Below are positions 49,205-57,988 of a DNA stretch of 64,000 bases, in pieces; within the stretch, counting starts at the first letter, position 1, and each line of letters opens with the position of its first letter. The translations under genes and the position numbers were made by a program. Under the pieces are notes generated by a model. It made no database searches. It was not told the DNA's origin and saw only the letters and a list, made by a program, of their open reading frames with translations. The DNA is from Thiohalocapsa sp963695445 (GTDB taxonomy: Bacteria > Pseudomonadota > Gammaproteobacteria > Chromatiales > Chromatiaceae). Where the stretch lies: positions 1 to 64,000 of the forward strand of contig CAVOGV010000023.1 of the NCBI GenBank assembly GCA_963695445.1. Reading direction: 5' to 3'.

Positions 49205-49640
49205 AGTAGTGGTTGCACATCACGCTGGAGCGGTACAGCCTGGGAAAGCTGGCGCCGGTGCGCTCGCTGAAACGCTTGGTGACCCGGAATGTCGAGCAGC
49301 GCTCCTGCGCCACGCCGATGTAGAGCACGCCTTCGGTGGCGTTGAAGTCCTGGAGCCGGCGTTGCGTCTCGTCATCTTTGCGCTGGCCCTTTCCAAAGTG
49401 CACGATTTCCACCCTTTCGCGTTTGGCAAACGCCTGCACCGCCGCGGCGACCTCTCGCGTCATCGACGCCATCAGCGTGGTCGAAGCCACCTGTGCCCCA
49501 CGATGCCCCTTGAAGAACGCCACCACCCCGCCTCCGGTCTGCAAGCGCGGCTGGTAGAGGTTGAGATAGAGCCGGTCGATGCCTTCGATGTCCAGCCCGA
49601 CATGTTCGTCCAACGGCTCGGCTACCGTGTGTCCTATCAT
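49205..49640 (-). pseudogene. truncated accessory gene of unknown function
   Basis: About 145 residues of a longer protein remain, from IGHTVAEPLDEHVGLDIEG to SVMCNHYY. From memory, full-length relatives of this unnamed family (about 500 residues) are scattered in many bacteria in accessory regions and continue past the NHYY motif. Here the sequence after NHYY switches abruptly to intergenic-type DNA and then runs antisense into the TetR gene. The gene therefore appears 3'-truncated, probably by a rearrangement. Confidence 0.55.
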
Positions 49641-50043
49641 TGTTCTCGGCACCGGTTGACGTTCAGGCGTAACGCCTACCTGCGGCACGTGCGGCTACAA
49701 CTGGAGTGTAGCCACTCCAGTCGATCAACCGGGGCCACCCGCCCCAAGACTCGTCAGTCTGAGGCGAAGCCTCGCTAGAAATAGGGGTCAGAAATAGGGG
49801 TCAGAACCCTTTTTCTCCTGATGCTGCTCAGACTGGGTGGCCTGGCGGGCATCAACCGGCGCCGTCGCCGGGCCTGAACGGATCGGCGAAAGCGGGAACT
49901 GGCGAATACGGCCATAACCCTGTTCGCGTGTCCCGCCGCGCTTTGCTCGCGGTGCGGGCTCGACTGTGATCCGGCCCGCCGGCGATCACAGCCGCGTGGC
50001 GTCGCGATTCTGCGATGTTGCTATCACAAATGAGGTATCGACC
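49641..50043. other. intergenic stretch with short direct repeat
   Basis: This roughly 400-base stretch carries a direct 13-base repeat (annotated separately) and no supported gene. It lies between the truncated gene and the PliG-like gene. Confidence 0.45.
49778..49803 (+). repeat. 13-base direct repeat GAAATAGGGGTCA
   Basis: Two adjacent copies of GAAATAGGGGTCA are followed by GAACCCTTTTT. The GGGT and ACCC can pair ahead of the T run, giving a weak terminator-like structure. Similar sequence often flanks small transposase genes in proteobacteria, so it may be a mobile-element scar. Confidence 0.5.
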
Positions 50044-50442
50044 ATGAAATTCATCACCCGCGCCCTCCTTGCCGCGCTGCTATTCTCTGCTCCGGCTTGG
50101 GCCGAAGACACCCGCACCGAGCGCGTGCAGTTCCATAAGGGCGCCAACAGCGCCACGGTGCAGGGCACCATCAAGGGCTACGACAGCGTTGACTATGTGC
50201 TCGGTGCTCGCAAGGGCCAGTCCATGAACGTCAGCATGTCCACCGACAACACGGCCAATTACTTCAACATCCTCGCGCCCGGCAAGACGGACGAGGCGAT
50301 GTTCATCGGCTCCACCTCCGGCAACCAGTACGAGGGCACCCTGCCGGCCAGCGGCGACTACAAGGTGCGCGTCTATCTGATGCGCAGCGCAGCGCGCCGC
50401 GATGAGGTGGCCAAGTACCGGTTGGAGATGATCATCGACTGA
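50044..50442 (+). CDS. PliG-like inhibitor of g-type lysozyme
   Basis: A 132-residue exported protein with a clear signal peptide (MKFITRALLAALLFSAPAWA, cleavage before EDTRT). The mature part is all-beta in pattern, with VQGTIKGYDSVDYVLGARKG, AMFIGSTSGNQYEGTLPASG and YKVRVYLMRSAARR. These resemble the periplasmic inhibitor of goose-type lysozyme (PliG), which protects against host or grazer lysozymes. This assignment is from remembered sequence and is moderately certain. The start at 50044 is fixed by the signal peptide. Confidence 0.7.
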   Translation: MKFITRALLAALLFSAPAWAEDTRTERVQFHKGANSATVQGTIKGYDSVDYVLGARKGQSMNVSMSTDNTANYFNILAPGKTDEAMFIGSTSGNQYEGTLPASGDYKVRVYLMRSAARRDEVAKYRLEMIID

Positions 50443-50467
50443 CGAGCCTGCGAGACCCTTGCGATCC

Positions 50468-51136
50468 ATGAAACCGAATCCTTTCGCCCTACTGACCCTC
50501 GCGGCGGCCGCCTGGACCATTCCGGCCGCCGCTGACTGGATGGACGCGCGCTGCGACGTCTATCCGAAGGGCTCCGACCAGCTCGAAAAAATGGTTCCCT
50601 GCACCTTCGGCCAGCGGCAGGGTTCCGTCACCATCACCCGCGAGGACGGCGTCACACACGAGTTGACGCCGGTCGACGACGCGCCGGGGAACTTCCGTGA
50701 CCAGCAGGGGCATGCCGTCTATCGCCAGAGCGGGCTCGGCAACGAGGGTCTGATCTTCCGCTTCCCGAACGAGAGCCTGTTCGTGTACTGGGACACCTCG
50801 GCGCTGCATCCATCGGCCGACGACAACCCGACCACCCCGTTCGCCACCAAATACGCGGGCGGCGACTACGACGCGACCACGCTACTGCGGTGCAAGGCCG
50901 CCGACGACAGCGACTACGGCCATTGCCCGGCGGGTATCCTGCGTACGGAGGACCACCAAGCGTCGATCGTGATCCAGAGCCCGCATGGAGAGCAGTTCAC
51001 GGTCAATTTCATGACGGACTACGCGAATGCGACCAAGCACCAAGTCGAGACCCGGCTGGATGACGACACCTGGACCATTACGCTGGACAACGGGGAGGTC
51101 TGCCAGGTGCCGCCGGCGGCCATCGAGGGCGGCTGA
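50468..51136 (+). CDS. exported hypothetical protein
   Basis: A 222-residue protein with a signal peptide (LALLTLAAAAWTIPAAA-like core, cleavage before DWMDAR). I do not recognise the mature domain. Cysteines occur as two possible disulfide pairs, one near the N-terminus (ARCDVYPKG and MVPCTFGQ) and one in the middle (LLRCKAADD and YGHCPAG), with a fifth near the end. It begins 26 bases after the PliG-like gene and is probably co-transcribed with it. A REP-like locus follows immediately. Confidence 0.7.
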   Translation: MKPNPFALLTLAAAAWTIPAAADWMDARCDVYPKGSDQLEKMVPCTFGQRQGSVTITREDGVTHELTPVDDAPGNFRDQQGHAVYRQSGLGNEGLIFRFPNESLFVYWDTSALHPSADDNPTTPFATKYAGGDYDATTLLRCKAADDSDYGHCPAGILRTEDHQASIVIQSPHGEQFTVNFMTDYANATKHQVETRLDDDTWTITLDNGEVCQVPPAAIEGG

Positions 51137-51290
51137 ACCCTGCGGGGAGCCGACTGAAGTCGGCGTACCCACGCTGCCGACTAGAAGACGGCGGTCCCAA
51201 GGACGCCGCAGCGCCGCCGGATCGCCGACCTCCGGTCGGCTAGGGCGCGCTAGCGCCCTTCAGGACTCACCCTAGACCAGCGGAGCCGCC
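51137..51290. repeat. REP/BIME-like repeat, locus 3
   Basis: This locus contains GCCGACTGAAGTCGGCG, a degenerate GCCGACTAGAAGACGGC and GCCGACCTCCGGTCGGC cores, plus GGGCGCGCTAGCGCCC. It sits right after an operon end and about 50 bases from the remnant transposase gene. Confidence 0.75.
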
Positions 51291-51341
51291 CCAACCCCAA
51301 ATCGTCTAGCGACCCCCAGATGACTAAAGATCAAAGCCGCT

Positions 51342-51917
51342 TCAGCCGCAGCGGCGGGCGCGCCCGAAGGGCCAGTCCTCGGATCGGGATACCAGTCCCG
51401 CCTTCAGCGGGTTGTTGTCGATGTGGCGGATAATCGCTGCCAGGTGCAGGTCGTCGCGGACGTACCGATCGAAATAGTCCCGTGCCCAGAAGCAGCCGCT
51501 CCGACCAAACGTGCGGTTCGCGCGCAGCGCGGTAAAGCCCTTGAGGCCCTGTGTCACCTGAAACAACGGATACTCGGCGCGAGTCTCCAGCAAAAAGAGT
51601 ACGTGGTTCGGCATCACCGTCCAGGCCAGCAGCCGATAACGGGTTCCGTCGAAGTGGAGCATTTTACGCTCGACTAGGCGAGCAACCTCCGGACGGGGGA
51701 GCCAGCATGCGCCGCGGCCGGCATCGAGCAGGCGCTCGATTCGCCGCACGCGTTCTAACTCCTCATCATGAGTCGCGGCGTAAAGCTGATCCAGAACATC
51801 ACGCGGTAGGGAATCGGCCGGTCGTATCCCGACCGATTGGATCAGGCCGGCAGTGTTCAGGTGCGGCAGTTAGGCGAGGGAGTAAAAGCCTCGGGGAGGT
51901 GCAGATGCAGCGTCCAT
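51342..51917 (-). pseudogene. REP-associated tyrosine transposase (Y1/RAYT), inactivated
   Basis: Small Y1 transposases of this type mobilise REP palindromes. The full frame begins at ATG 51917 (MDAASAPPRGFYSLA), is cut by an in-frame TAA at 51872-51870 and continues to 51342. The downstream GTG at 51749 gives only the C-terminal 135 residues. The HUH motif, normally NHVHxL, reads NHVLFLL, so the second metal-binding His is replaced by Leu. The catalytic tyrosine region WARDYFDRYVRDD is present. Two independent lesions indicate the gene is dead. It lies between two copies of the REP family. Confidence 0.8.
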
Positions 51918-52002
51918 GGCTGGGGAGTATGGTTTAGGTTTGCTGTTCTCGCCAGCCCGAAGCGCGTGATGATGGTCGACCGATTGGCGGGGTTATGCAG
52001 GC

Positions 52003-52130
52003 TTCAAGCCGCCTAGCGGCGGCTGGCCGACTGGAAGTCGGCGGTCCCACGGAGCGCTGACCTCTGGTCGGCCAGGGCGCGGGAGCGCCCTTGAGGACGC
52101 CCGGCAGAGCAGCGGAGTCGCGTCAAACGC
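52003..52130. repeat. REP/BIME-like repeat, locus 4
   Basis: Cores include GCCGACTGGAAGTCGGC and a variant GCTGACCTCTGGTCGGC, with GCCGCCTAGCGGCGGC and GGGCGCGGGAGCGCCC palindromes and the cagcggagtcgcg stretch. It flanks the dead RAYT gene on the side opposite to locus 3. The rest of 51918-52244 shows no supported gene. Confidence 0.75.
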
Positions 52131-52244
52131 ACGTCGCTTGGCTGCGACGAGCCAATTAAACTCCTTGCGGCTTCGCAAGACTTGCCGAAGGGTCAGGTTT
52201 TGAGGGCAATAGCGCGCTCACCGTCCGCAACGCACGAGGCAGAG

Positions 52245-52808
52245 ATGGACTTTCTTGCGGTGATTCGACAGATTGGCGGGGCGCTGGACGCGGCGCAGGT
52301 TCGCTACGCCTTGATCGGTGGGTTTGCGATGGCGTTGCGGGGCGTTCAGCGCGCCACGGTGGATCTGGATTTCATCCTGATGCTCGAGGATCTCGATCGT
52401 GCTGACCGCATCCTGACTGGCGCCGGTTATCGGCGTGTCTTTCATAGCGACAATGTGTCCCACTACACTTCGGAGCAAGCCACGCTGGGACGCATCGATC
52501 TGCTACATGCGTTCCGCGGACCCAGTCTCAGCATGCTGGCGCGTGCGGAGCGCATCGAAATCGCCGAAGGGTTGACCCTCCCGGTGGTCCAGACCGAGGA
52601 TATCGTTGGATTGAAGATCCAGGCAGCGGTTAACGATGAGCAGCGGGCGGCTTCGGACTGGGCAGACATCCGGCTCATGATCGAGCTGTCCGCGCAAACC
52701 GGCAACAGGCTTGATTGGGCGCTGATGACCGACTACCTCGATCTCTTCGGGCTGCGGTCCGAACTGGAACGCATGCGAGGCTGGTATGGCAAGACTGACC
52801 GCGGATGA
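52245..52808 (+). CDS. AbiEii-like nucleotidyltransferase
   Basis: A 187-residue protein of the nucleotidyltransferase superfamily. The fold signature is GGFAMALRGVQRATVDLDFIL, a GG/A followed by T-x-D-x-D that binds metal. A later IVGLKIQAAVNDEQR segment fits the minimal-NTase/AbiEii type. Some such proteins are toxins in type IV-like toxin-antitoxin or phage abortive-infection pairs; others have unknown roles. ATG 52245 has GAGG upstream. It overlaps a small downstream gene by 23 bases, which suggests a two-gene module. Confidence 0.75.
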   Translation: MDFLAVIRQIGGALDAAQVRYALIGGFAMALRGVQRATVDLDFILMLEDLDRADRILTGAGYRRVFHSDNVSHYTSEQATLGRIDLLHAFRGPSLSMLARAERIEIAEGLTLPVVQTEDIVGLKIQAAVNDEQRAASDWADIRLMIELSAQTGNRLDWALMTDYLDLFGLRSELERMRGWYGKTDRG

Positions 52809-52992
52809 CCGCGCCGCGTTTCGGCGCCTGACCGAGGCCGGCTGGGTGCAATCGCCGGCGGAACGCAGCCCCCAGCTGGTCGAGCCGACCACCGAGGCGC
52901 GCTATCGCTATTGCCTGTGGGCAACGGAAGCCTCGAAATGGTTCAAAGGCACCAAACCCGTGCGCTTTGGCGGTACCAACTGGAAGCTGTGA
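52786..52992 (+). CDS. small partner protein of the nucleotidyltransferase
   Basis: A 68-residue protein in a +1 overlap with the nucleotidyltransferase gene. It is rich in Trp and Arg, with a YRYCLWATEASKWFKG segment and a C-terminal VRFGGTNWKL. I believe similar small genes follow related nucleotidyltransferases in other gammaproteobacteria, but this is from memory. It may be the cognate antitoxin or regulator; no DNA-binding motif is obvious. Confidence 0.6.
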   Translation: MARLTADDRAAFRRLTEAGWVQSPAERSPQLVEPTTEARYRYCLWATEASKWFKGTKPVRFGGTNWKL

Positions 52993-53053
52993 TTAGCCGA
53001 GACGACCACACGTTCGACAAGCGCGCCCCGGAGTCGAATCGAAGGCAACGCCG

Positions 53054-54962
53054 ATGAGACCCGGACTACCGGGCCCGTCCATCCCAAGGGCCTTTACGCC
53101 GGGTCGGACCCTGTGCTCGTTGGCCCTGTGCGCCCTGCTGGCGACCGCGGGCGCGCAGCGCGCGCGGGCCGCAACGCCGGCCGTCGACGAACTGTTGCAA
53201 CTGCCGTTCGAGGATCTGCTGCAGGTGCAGATCCGCTCCGCGGGCAAGCGCGAGGAGGAGATCCGCAACATCCCCGCCAGCGTCACCATCGTCACCCGCG
53301 ACGAGATCGCCCGCTACGGCTGGCAAACCCTGGAAGACCTGCTGCGCCATGTGCCGGGCTTCTTCCTGCTCGACAACACCGAGGATCGCTTCATCGGCAC
53401 CCGCGGCGCGGTCGGCGGCGGGGTGCAGTTCCTGGTCAACGGAATTGCGCAGCATCCATCGCGACAGAAGACCCTGACGGTGCCGGAGATCGCGCGGTTG
53501 AACGTGCCCGATCGAGGCCATCGACCGCATCGAGATCATCCGCGGGCCGATGTCGGTGATCTACGGCAACAACGCCTTTCAGGGCGTGGTCAACATCGTC
53601 ACCAACGACATCGGTGCCAACGGCTCACGGGCATCGCTGAGCGTCGGCACCCGCGGCACCGGCGGGCTGTTCGCGCGCGTCGGCCAGGCCGGCGACGACG
53701 CTGACTGGCTGCTGAACGCCGGCGCACGCAAAGACGACGGGCTGACCGGCCGCTACGCCGACATGATGAGCCCGGCACAGCTCGCCGGCTTGGACCCGGC
53801 CATGCATCCGGACATGGACGGCGATGTGGATCAGCAGGAGGCGAGCCTGGAGTTCTCGGGGCGCTGGCGCGATCTCAGCACCGATCTGCGCTGGACGCGA
53901 CGCGACTACGGCATCTACGCCTTTACGCCGGCCTTCGACGACGGCACCCGCATCCGGCTCGACACCTGGCATGCATCGCTTGGCTGGGCGCATCGCTTCA
54001 GCGACAGGCTTGGGCTGCGCGTCACCGGCACCCACAGCCAAGAGCACTACGACCTCTATCAGGCGGACTTTGTGCTCGCCGAGCTCGAAGGTGGTCAATA
54101 TCAGACCTCCCGCCGCTGGGAGCTCGAGGCGGACCTGCACTGGCGTCCGCGGCGCCAGATCGACGCGCTGTTCGGTTATCGCTTGCTGCGTATCGACGGA
54201 CTGCTCAACCGGGTCGACCTTCGGCCCCTGTCCGAGGGTACGGAGAGGCTCGATGGCTACAACATCCAGGACCTGTTCGCCGAGACCAGCTGGCAGTTCG
54301 ACCCGCGCCTGCGCCTGGTCGCAGGGGCCCGGCTGACGCTGCTGCCAGCGGCCTACCGCAGCCAACGCGTCGACCGGACAACGGGCCAGTTCATCGACAG
54401 GACACGGCGCCCGGATGATGAGCACCAGCTCAACGGCCGCCTGGCGCTGTTGTGGAGCCCAAGCGCGGATCAGGTGGTCAAGCTGATCTGGGCCAGCGCA
54501 TCCCAAGACAGCGGAGACAGTGCTTTTGCCGAACTGGAGCAGATCCAGACACTGGAGCTCAACGCCACGCTGACGCGTCCGCGCTGGATGCTGAGCGGGA
54601 GCCTGTTCCAGAACCGCACCAACAACATCGCGCGCACCATTCAGGAGTTCGACACCGAGACCGGCGCTTACACCTCGGTGGACGACAACAGCGGCCGCTG
54701 GCTCACCCGCGGACTGGAGTTGATCGCCGATGCCCGGCCGCTGCCGGCGCTGAACCTGTCGGCGAGCCTGACCTGGCAGCAAACCGAACCTGCGCTGGAA
54801 CCCCGGGGACACCCGAATGCACCCGGCCCCTATCCGGCGCTGAACCTATCGAACCTGCTCGACAGCGACAACCGCTACCCTGGCAACGAATTGACCGACC
54901 TCGACCGCGGACTGATCGGGCCCGGGCGGACGCTGACGGCGACGGTGGGTTATGGGTTTTGA
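53054..54962 (+). CDS. TonB-dependent receptor (one-base frameshift)
   Basis: This outer-membrane receptor has a signal peptide (LCSLALCALLATAGAQ), a plug domain (IPASVTIVTRDEIARYGWQTLEDLLRHVPG...), and a 22-strand barrel ending in the typical aromatic GYGF. One extra C at 53507-53509 breaks the frame after RLNVP. Correcting it gives IEAIDRIEIIRGPMSVIYGNNAFQGVVNIVT, the expected plug end. The two open parts are 53054-53704 and 53550-54962. No classical TonB box is evident. It heads a set with YfiR, a histidine kinase and a response regulator, a grouping seen around sensory, not transport, receptors. Confidence 0.85.
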
Positions 54963-55000
54963 TGCTGTAATGGCCAACGCAGCGCGACCGTCGTGGCGGC

Positions 55001-55372
55001 CTAAATCAACCGCTCCGATTCACCCTGATGAGTTGCCCTGTGTGCGGCATGTCTTGATTGAATCGCATGCTCGATTTCGGCAGCGTGCGAGGGTTCGCAA
55101 CGCCAGGCGCTAGCCAGATCTTCGGCACGCAGCGTCGGATAGATCGCGAGCAGTTCCGCTTCGCTGACACCCGAGCGGCGCGCCTGAACCAGAACCAAAA
55201 CCGGAATTCGGGTCTTAGCAACCCGTGCTTCTCCACCACAAATATTTGGCGCTTTCTCAATGCCGGGCGCCGCGCCAGCGAGATCGAAGACGATGTGCTC
55301 CAGCAGTTGCGCCTTCTCTTGGAGAGAAAGCCGCGGCAGCATCGCTTCAATCGCATGCAGAGGCGTTTGCAT
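55001..55372 (-). CDS. DUF433 family antitoxin-like protein
   Basis: A 123-residue protein with a C-terminal DUF433 segment (ICGGEARVAKTRIPVLVLVQ and GVSEAELLAIYPTLRAEDLASAW), the winged-helix-like domain of VapB-like antitoxins. The N-terminal half is a helical segment that may dimerise. Such genes usually sit next to a PIN-like DUF5615 toxin; none is found on either side here, so it appears orphaned. ATG 55372 is chosen over TTG 55393. It converges on the TonB receptor gene. Confidence 0.75.
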   Translation of the reverse strand: MQTPLHAIEAMLPRLSLQEKAQLLEHIVFDLAGAAPGIEKAPNICGGEARVAKTRIPVLVLVQARRSGVSEAELLAIYPTLRAEDLASAWRCEPSHAAEIEHAIQSRHAAHRATHQGESERLI

Positions 55373-55571
55373 TCGGAGTATCCGATGATCCAATGGACGT
55401 TGGGCGCAGCGTGGCTGGTCAGCGCGGCATCCGCAACCGTGCCGAGACTGACGCCCGTTTTAAGACATTCGGCTCATGGCCGTTGAAACAAGCTCCTAAA
55501 CGCCGATTACAGCATGCGATACCAGGCGAAACAACGCGGCGCCAAGACAGGCAAGCCTGAGCCATGAGCGC

Positions 55572-56129
55572 ATGACCGGGCCCCGCCATCGCGCCGCCGC
55601 CGCGCTGCTGCTGGCGCTCGCCCTGCTCCTGCCCTGGCGCTCAGGCATGACGGCCGACGACCTAGAACAGGGACTCAAGGTCGCCTACCTGTACAACTTC
55701 ACCCGCTTCATCGAATGGCCAGCGGCGAGCCTGGGCGAGCATTTCGACATCGCCGTGGTCGCCGATCCTGGGCTTGCCCGTGCCCTGCGCGCGCTGGAGC
55801 GGCCGGACAAGCAGGTGCAAGGGCGGCCGATTCGGGTGCGTGCCGTTGCCAGCGGCGACCGAACCGATGGCGCGCAGATCCTGTTGATCGGTGCCGCGGC
55901 GGCGGGCGAGCTCTCGCGGCGGCGGGCGCGCACCGACGGCAAACCCGTGCTGTTGGTCGGCGACAGTCCTGGGTTCGCCAAGCGCGGCGTCGCCATCAAT
56001 TTCTTCCTCGCCCCGGACATCCTCGGCGATAGCCGGCGACTGCGATTCGAGATCAATCCGAAGGCGCTCGCGGGCCGGCAGCTCCGGGTCTCGGCGCAGC
56101 TCTACGACGTGGCGGAGATCGTGCGATGA
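55572..56129 (+). CDS. YfiR/DUF4154 family periplasmic protein
   Basis: A 185-residue periplasmic protein with a signal peptide (residues about 8-25). The DUF4154 fold follows (LKVAYLYNFTRFIEWPA, FDIAVVADPGLARAL, QILLIG, VAINFFLAPD, LRFEINPKA). In Pseudomonas YfiR holds an inner-membrane cyclase in check through its periplasmic domain. Here the partner is probably the sensor encoded by the next gene, whose ATG overlaps the yfiR stop by four bases. It is the second gene of the receptor-YfiR-kinase set. Confidence 0.9.
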   Translation: MTGPRHRAAAALLLALALLLPWRSGMTADDLEQGLKVAYLYNFTRFIEWPAASLGEHFDIAVVADPGLARALRALERPDKQVQGRPIRVRAVASGDRTDGAQILLIGAAAAGELSRRRARTDGKPVLLVGDSPGFAKRGVAINFFLAPDILGDSRRLRFEINPKALAGRQLRVSAQLYDVAEIVR

Positions 56130-56839
56130 GACGGTCGCGCTCCATCCGCACCCGTCTGCTGCTGGCATTGATGCTGATGACGCTGTTGACGCTGACCATC
56201 CCAACCGGCGTGTCGGCCGTGATGGACCTGCGGCTGTTCCGCGATCACATGCTGCGCGATCTGCAAGTGCTGGCGGCGGTGGTGGGCGAAAATTGCGTCT
56301 CGTCGCTGGTGTTCGACAGCCCGGATAGCGCCGAGCGCAATCTGGCCACGCTGACGCGAGAGTACCAGGTGCGCTCGGCCACGCTCTACGACGCCAAGGA
56401 CGCAGCTTTCGGACGCTGGCAAGGGCCGCCGGAGGCGTCGTCGAGCCCAGCGGCGACGATCGCGATCGAGCACCTGCTGCAGTTCGACCAGCAGCCGGTC
56501 GGACGGCTGGTGCTCGACATCCAGCTGGACGAACTGGCGCGCCAGCGCCGCGACTATGCCTGGTTTGCGTCCGCGCTGGCATTGCTGACCCTGGTTACCG
56601 CTCTGCTATTGGCGCTCTGGCTGCAGCGGCGCATCGCCCGGCCGATCCTGGAGCTGGTGGATGCCACTCGAGCGGTATCGGAAAGACAAGATTTTTCACT
56701 GCGCGTGCCCACACCGCGGGCCGAGCGCGAGATCGGCACCCTGGTGAAAGGCTTCAATCAGATGCGGGCGCAGATCGAGCAGCGCGAGACGGCGCTCGAT
56801 CAGGCCAATGCAACGCTCCGGCGGCTGGCGGCGGATTGA
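56126..56839 (+). CDS. sensor half of a histidine kinase (CHASE-like/HAMP)
   Basis: A 237-residue protein with two membrane segments (residues about 12-34 and 150-170) enclosing a periplasmic domain. A HAMP domain follows (RRIARPILELVDATRAVSERQDFSL), then a coiled coil. It ends at a TGA after RRLAAD. The same frame resumes at once and encodes the catalytic half, so a single nonsense codon separates sensor and kinase. The ATG overlaps yfiR, consistent with a YfiR-regulated sensor. Confidence 0.85.
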   Translation: MRRSRSIRTRLLLALMLMTLLTLTIPTGVSAVMDLRLFRDHMLRDLQVLAAVVGENCVSSLVFDSPDSAERNLATLTREYQVRSATLYDAKDAAFGRWQGPPEASSSPAATIAIEHLLQFDQQPVGRLVLDIQLDELARQRRDYAWFASALALLTLVTALLLALWLQRRIARPILELVDATRAVSERQDFSLRVPTPRAEREIGTLVKGFNQMRAQIEQRETALDQANATLRRLAAD

Positions 56840-56842
56840 TCT

Positions 56843-57481
56843 TTGCTGGAAGAGACCGAGAAGGCGCGCCTGGCCGCCGAGCTGCACGACGGGCCGATGC
56901 AGAAGCTGGCGCTGGCACAGATGCAGATCGACGCCGCCGTCGAAGCCGATGATGATGACGACCGCCGCGGTGAGGCCGCGCAACAACATAGCGCCGGCGT
57001 CGAACTGATGCGCGAGGCCATCGGCGAACTGCGCACACTGCAGTTCGAACTCAGCCCGCCGGTGCTGCACAAACGCGGTCTATCCGCCGCCCTGGATTGG
57101 CTCGCCGGCAGCACCCATGAGCGTTGGGGCATCGATCTACGCTACGCGGTGGACGCCGAGCTGCCGACGCTGAATCGGCAGCAGTCGGTGATTCTGTTTC
57201 AATGCGCACGCGAGTTGGTGCACAACCTCATCAAGCATTCCGGTGCCAGCCGGGGCATGATCACTCTGACCGTGGATGCCGAGGGGCTTGAGTTGACGGT
57301 ACAAGACAACGGCCGCGGCTTCGACGCCAATAACACCGACCGCGACAGCAGCGCATCGGGCGGCGGCTATGGACTCTACAGTGTGCGCGAGCGGCTACAA
57401 CTACCCGGGGGTAAACTGGAAGTCGAATCCGGTGTAAGCGGGTCACTGCTGCTGATCCGCCTGCCACTGCCGGATCTTTGA
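56843..57481 (+). CDS. catalytic half of the histidine kinase (HisKA_3/HATPase)
   Basis: This 212-codon segment lies in frame with the sensor half. It contains the HisKA_3 helix with the phospho-His in RLAAELHDGPMQKLALAQM, and the ATPase domain with the N box ARELVHNLIKHSG, G1 VQDNGRGFD and G2 GGGYGLYSVRER. It starts three bases after the TGA at a TTG without a good ribosome site. Either the two halves were one kinase until recently or reinitiation makes a two-part kinase. Confidence 0.85.
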   Translation: MLEETEKARLAAELHDGPMQKLALAQMQIDAAVEADDDDDRRGEAAQQHSAGVELMREAIGELRTLQFELSPPVLHKRGLSAALDWLAGSTHERWGIDLRYAVDAELPTLNRQQSVILFQCARELVHNLIKHSGASRGMITLTVDAEGLELTVQDNGRGFDANNTDRDSSASGGGYGLYSVRERLQLPGGKLEVESGVSGSLLLIRLPLPDL

Positions 57482-57552
57482 TATGAGTGACGAATGGCGA
57501 CTGGCGAGACAAGCGGCAAAGATACGCATGCCTCGCTTTGCGCATCCGGCAT

Positions 57553-57795
57553 TCCACTAGAGGTCGGCGGTCCCACGGAGCGCCGACCTCCGGTCGGCTA
57601 GGGCGCGCTAGCGCCCTTGAGGACGCGCCAAAGATCAGCGGAGCCGCGCGAAACCCAAGCCGCCTGGCGGCGGGCCGACTAGAAGTCGGCGGTCCCATGG
57701 AGCGCCGACCTCTGGTCGGCTAGGGCGCGATAGCGCCCTTGAGGACGTGCGGAACGGCAGCGGAGCCGCGGTAATCCGAAACCGTTAAGCGGACA
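57553..57795. repeat. REP/BIME-like repeat, locus 5, tandemly duplicated
   Basis: Two successive units of about 124 bases share the same order: GTCGGCGGTCCCA, GCGCCGACCTC(C/T)GGTCGGC, TAGGGCGCGCTAGCGCCC (or GATAGCGCCC), TTGAGGACG, CAGCGGAGCCGCG. The first unit spans about 57558-57680 and the second about 57682-57795. This is the largest copy of the family in the window. Confidence 0.8.
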
Positions 57796-57957
57796 GCGGG
57801 CCGACGAGATTGCTTGACGGCGCCGAATGTTTACAGATGAGTCAAGCTTCTTGACGATGACCCGCGTGCCGCCGGAAGGGCCCGCTTGAAGAAACCCGCA
57901 AGGTCAAGCAATTTGGCGCCGTGCTCTTATCGGTCCGAGGCATCGCCTCTGTAGAAA

Positions 57958-57982
57958 CTCGAACCTCGAACCTCGAACCTCG
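57958..57982. repeat. heptanucleotide repeat CTCGAAC
   Basis: Three and a half tandem copies of CTCGAAC end seven bases before the response-regulator ATG. Changes in copy number would alter the spacing of its leader. Confidence 0.6.
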
Positions 57983-57988
57983 CCATCC

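Larger units (their letters stand above)
57482..57988. other. intergenic region between kinase and response regulator
   Basis: A 507-base gap that contains the tandemly duplicated REP-like locus 5 and a heptanucleotide repeat (both annotated separately). No gene is supported. Confidence 0.6.

Noticed and set aside
48744..49688. Full 314-codon minus-strand frame
   Set aside because: Only its first part (to about 49205) resembles a real protein; the remainder runs antisense through the TetR gene.
56837..56839. TGA recoding in the sensor kinase
   Set aside because: TGA is used as a normal stop by many genes in the window, and the site is not a Cys/Sec position in this kinase family.
57553..57795. 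CRISPR array
   Set aside because: The repeat units are long, palindromic and duplicated only once, with no spacers of uniform length and no cas genes nearby.
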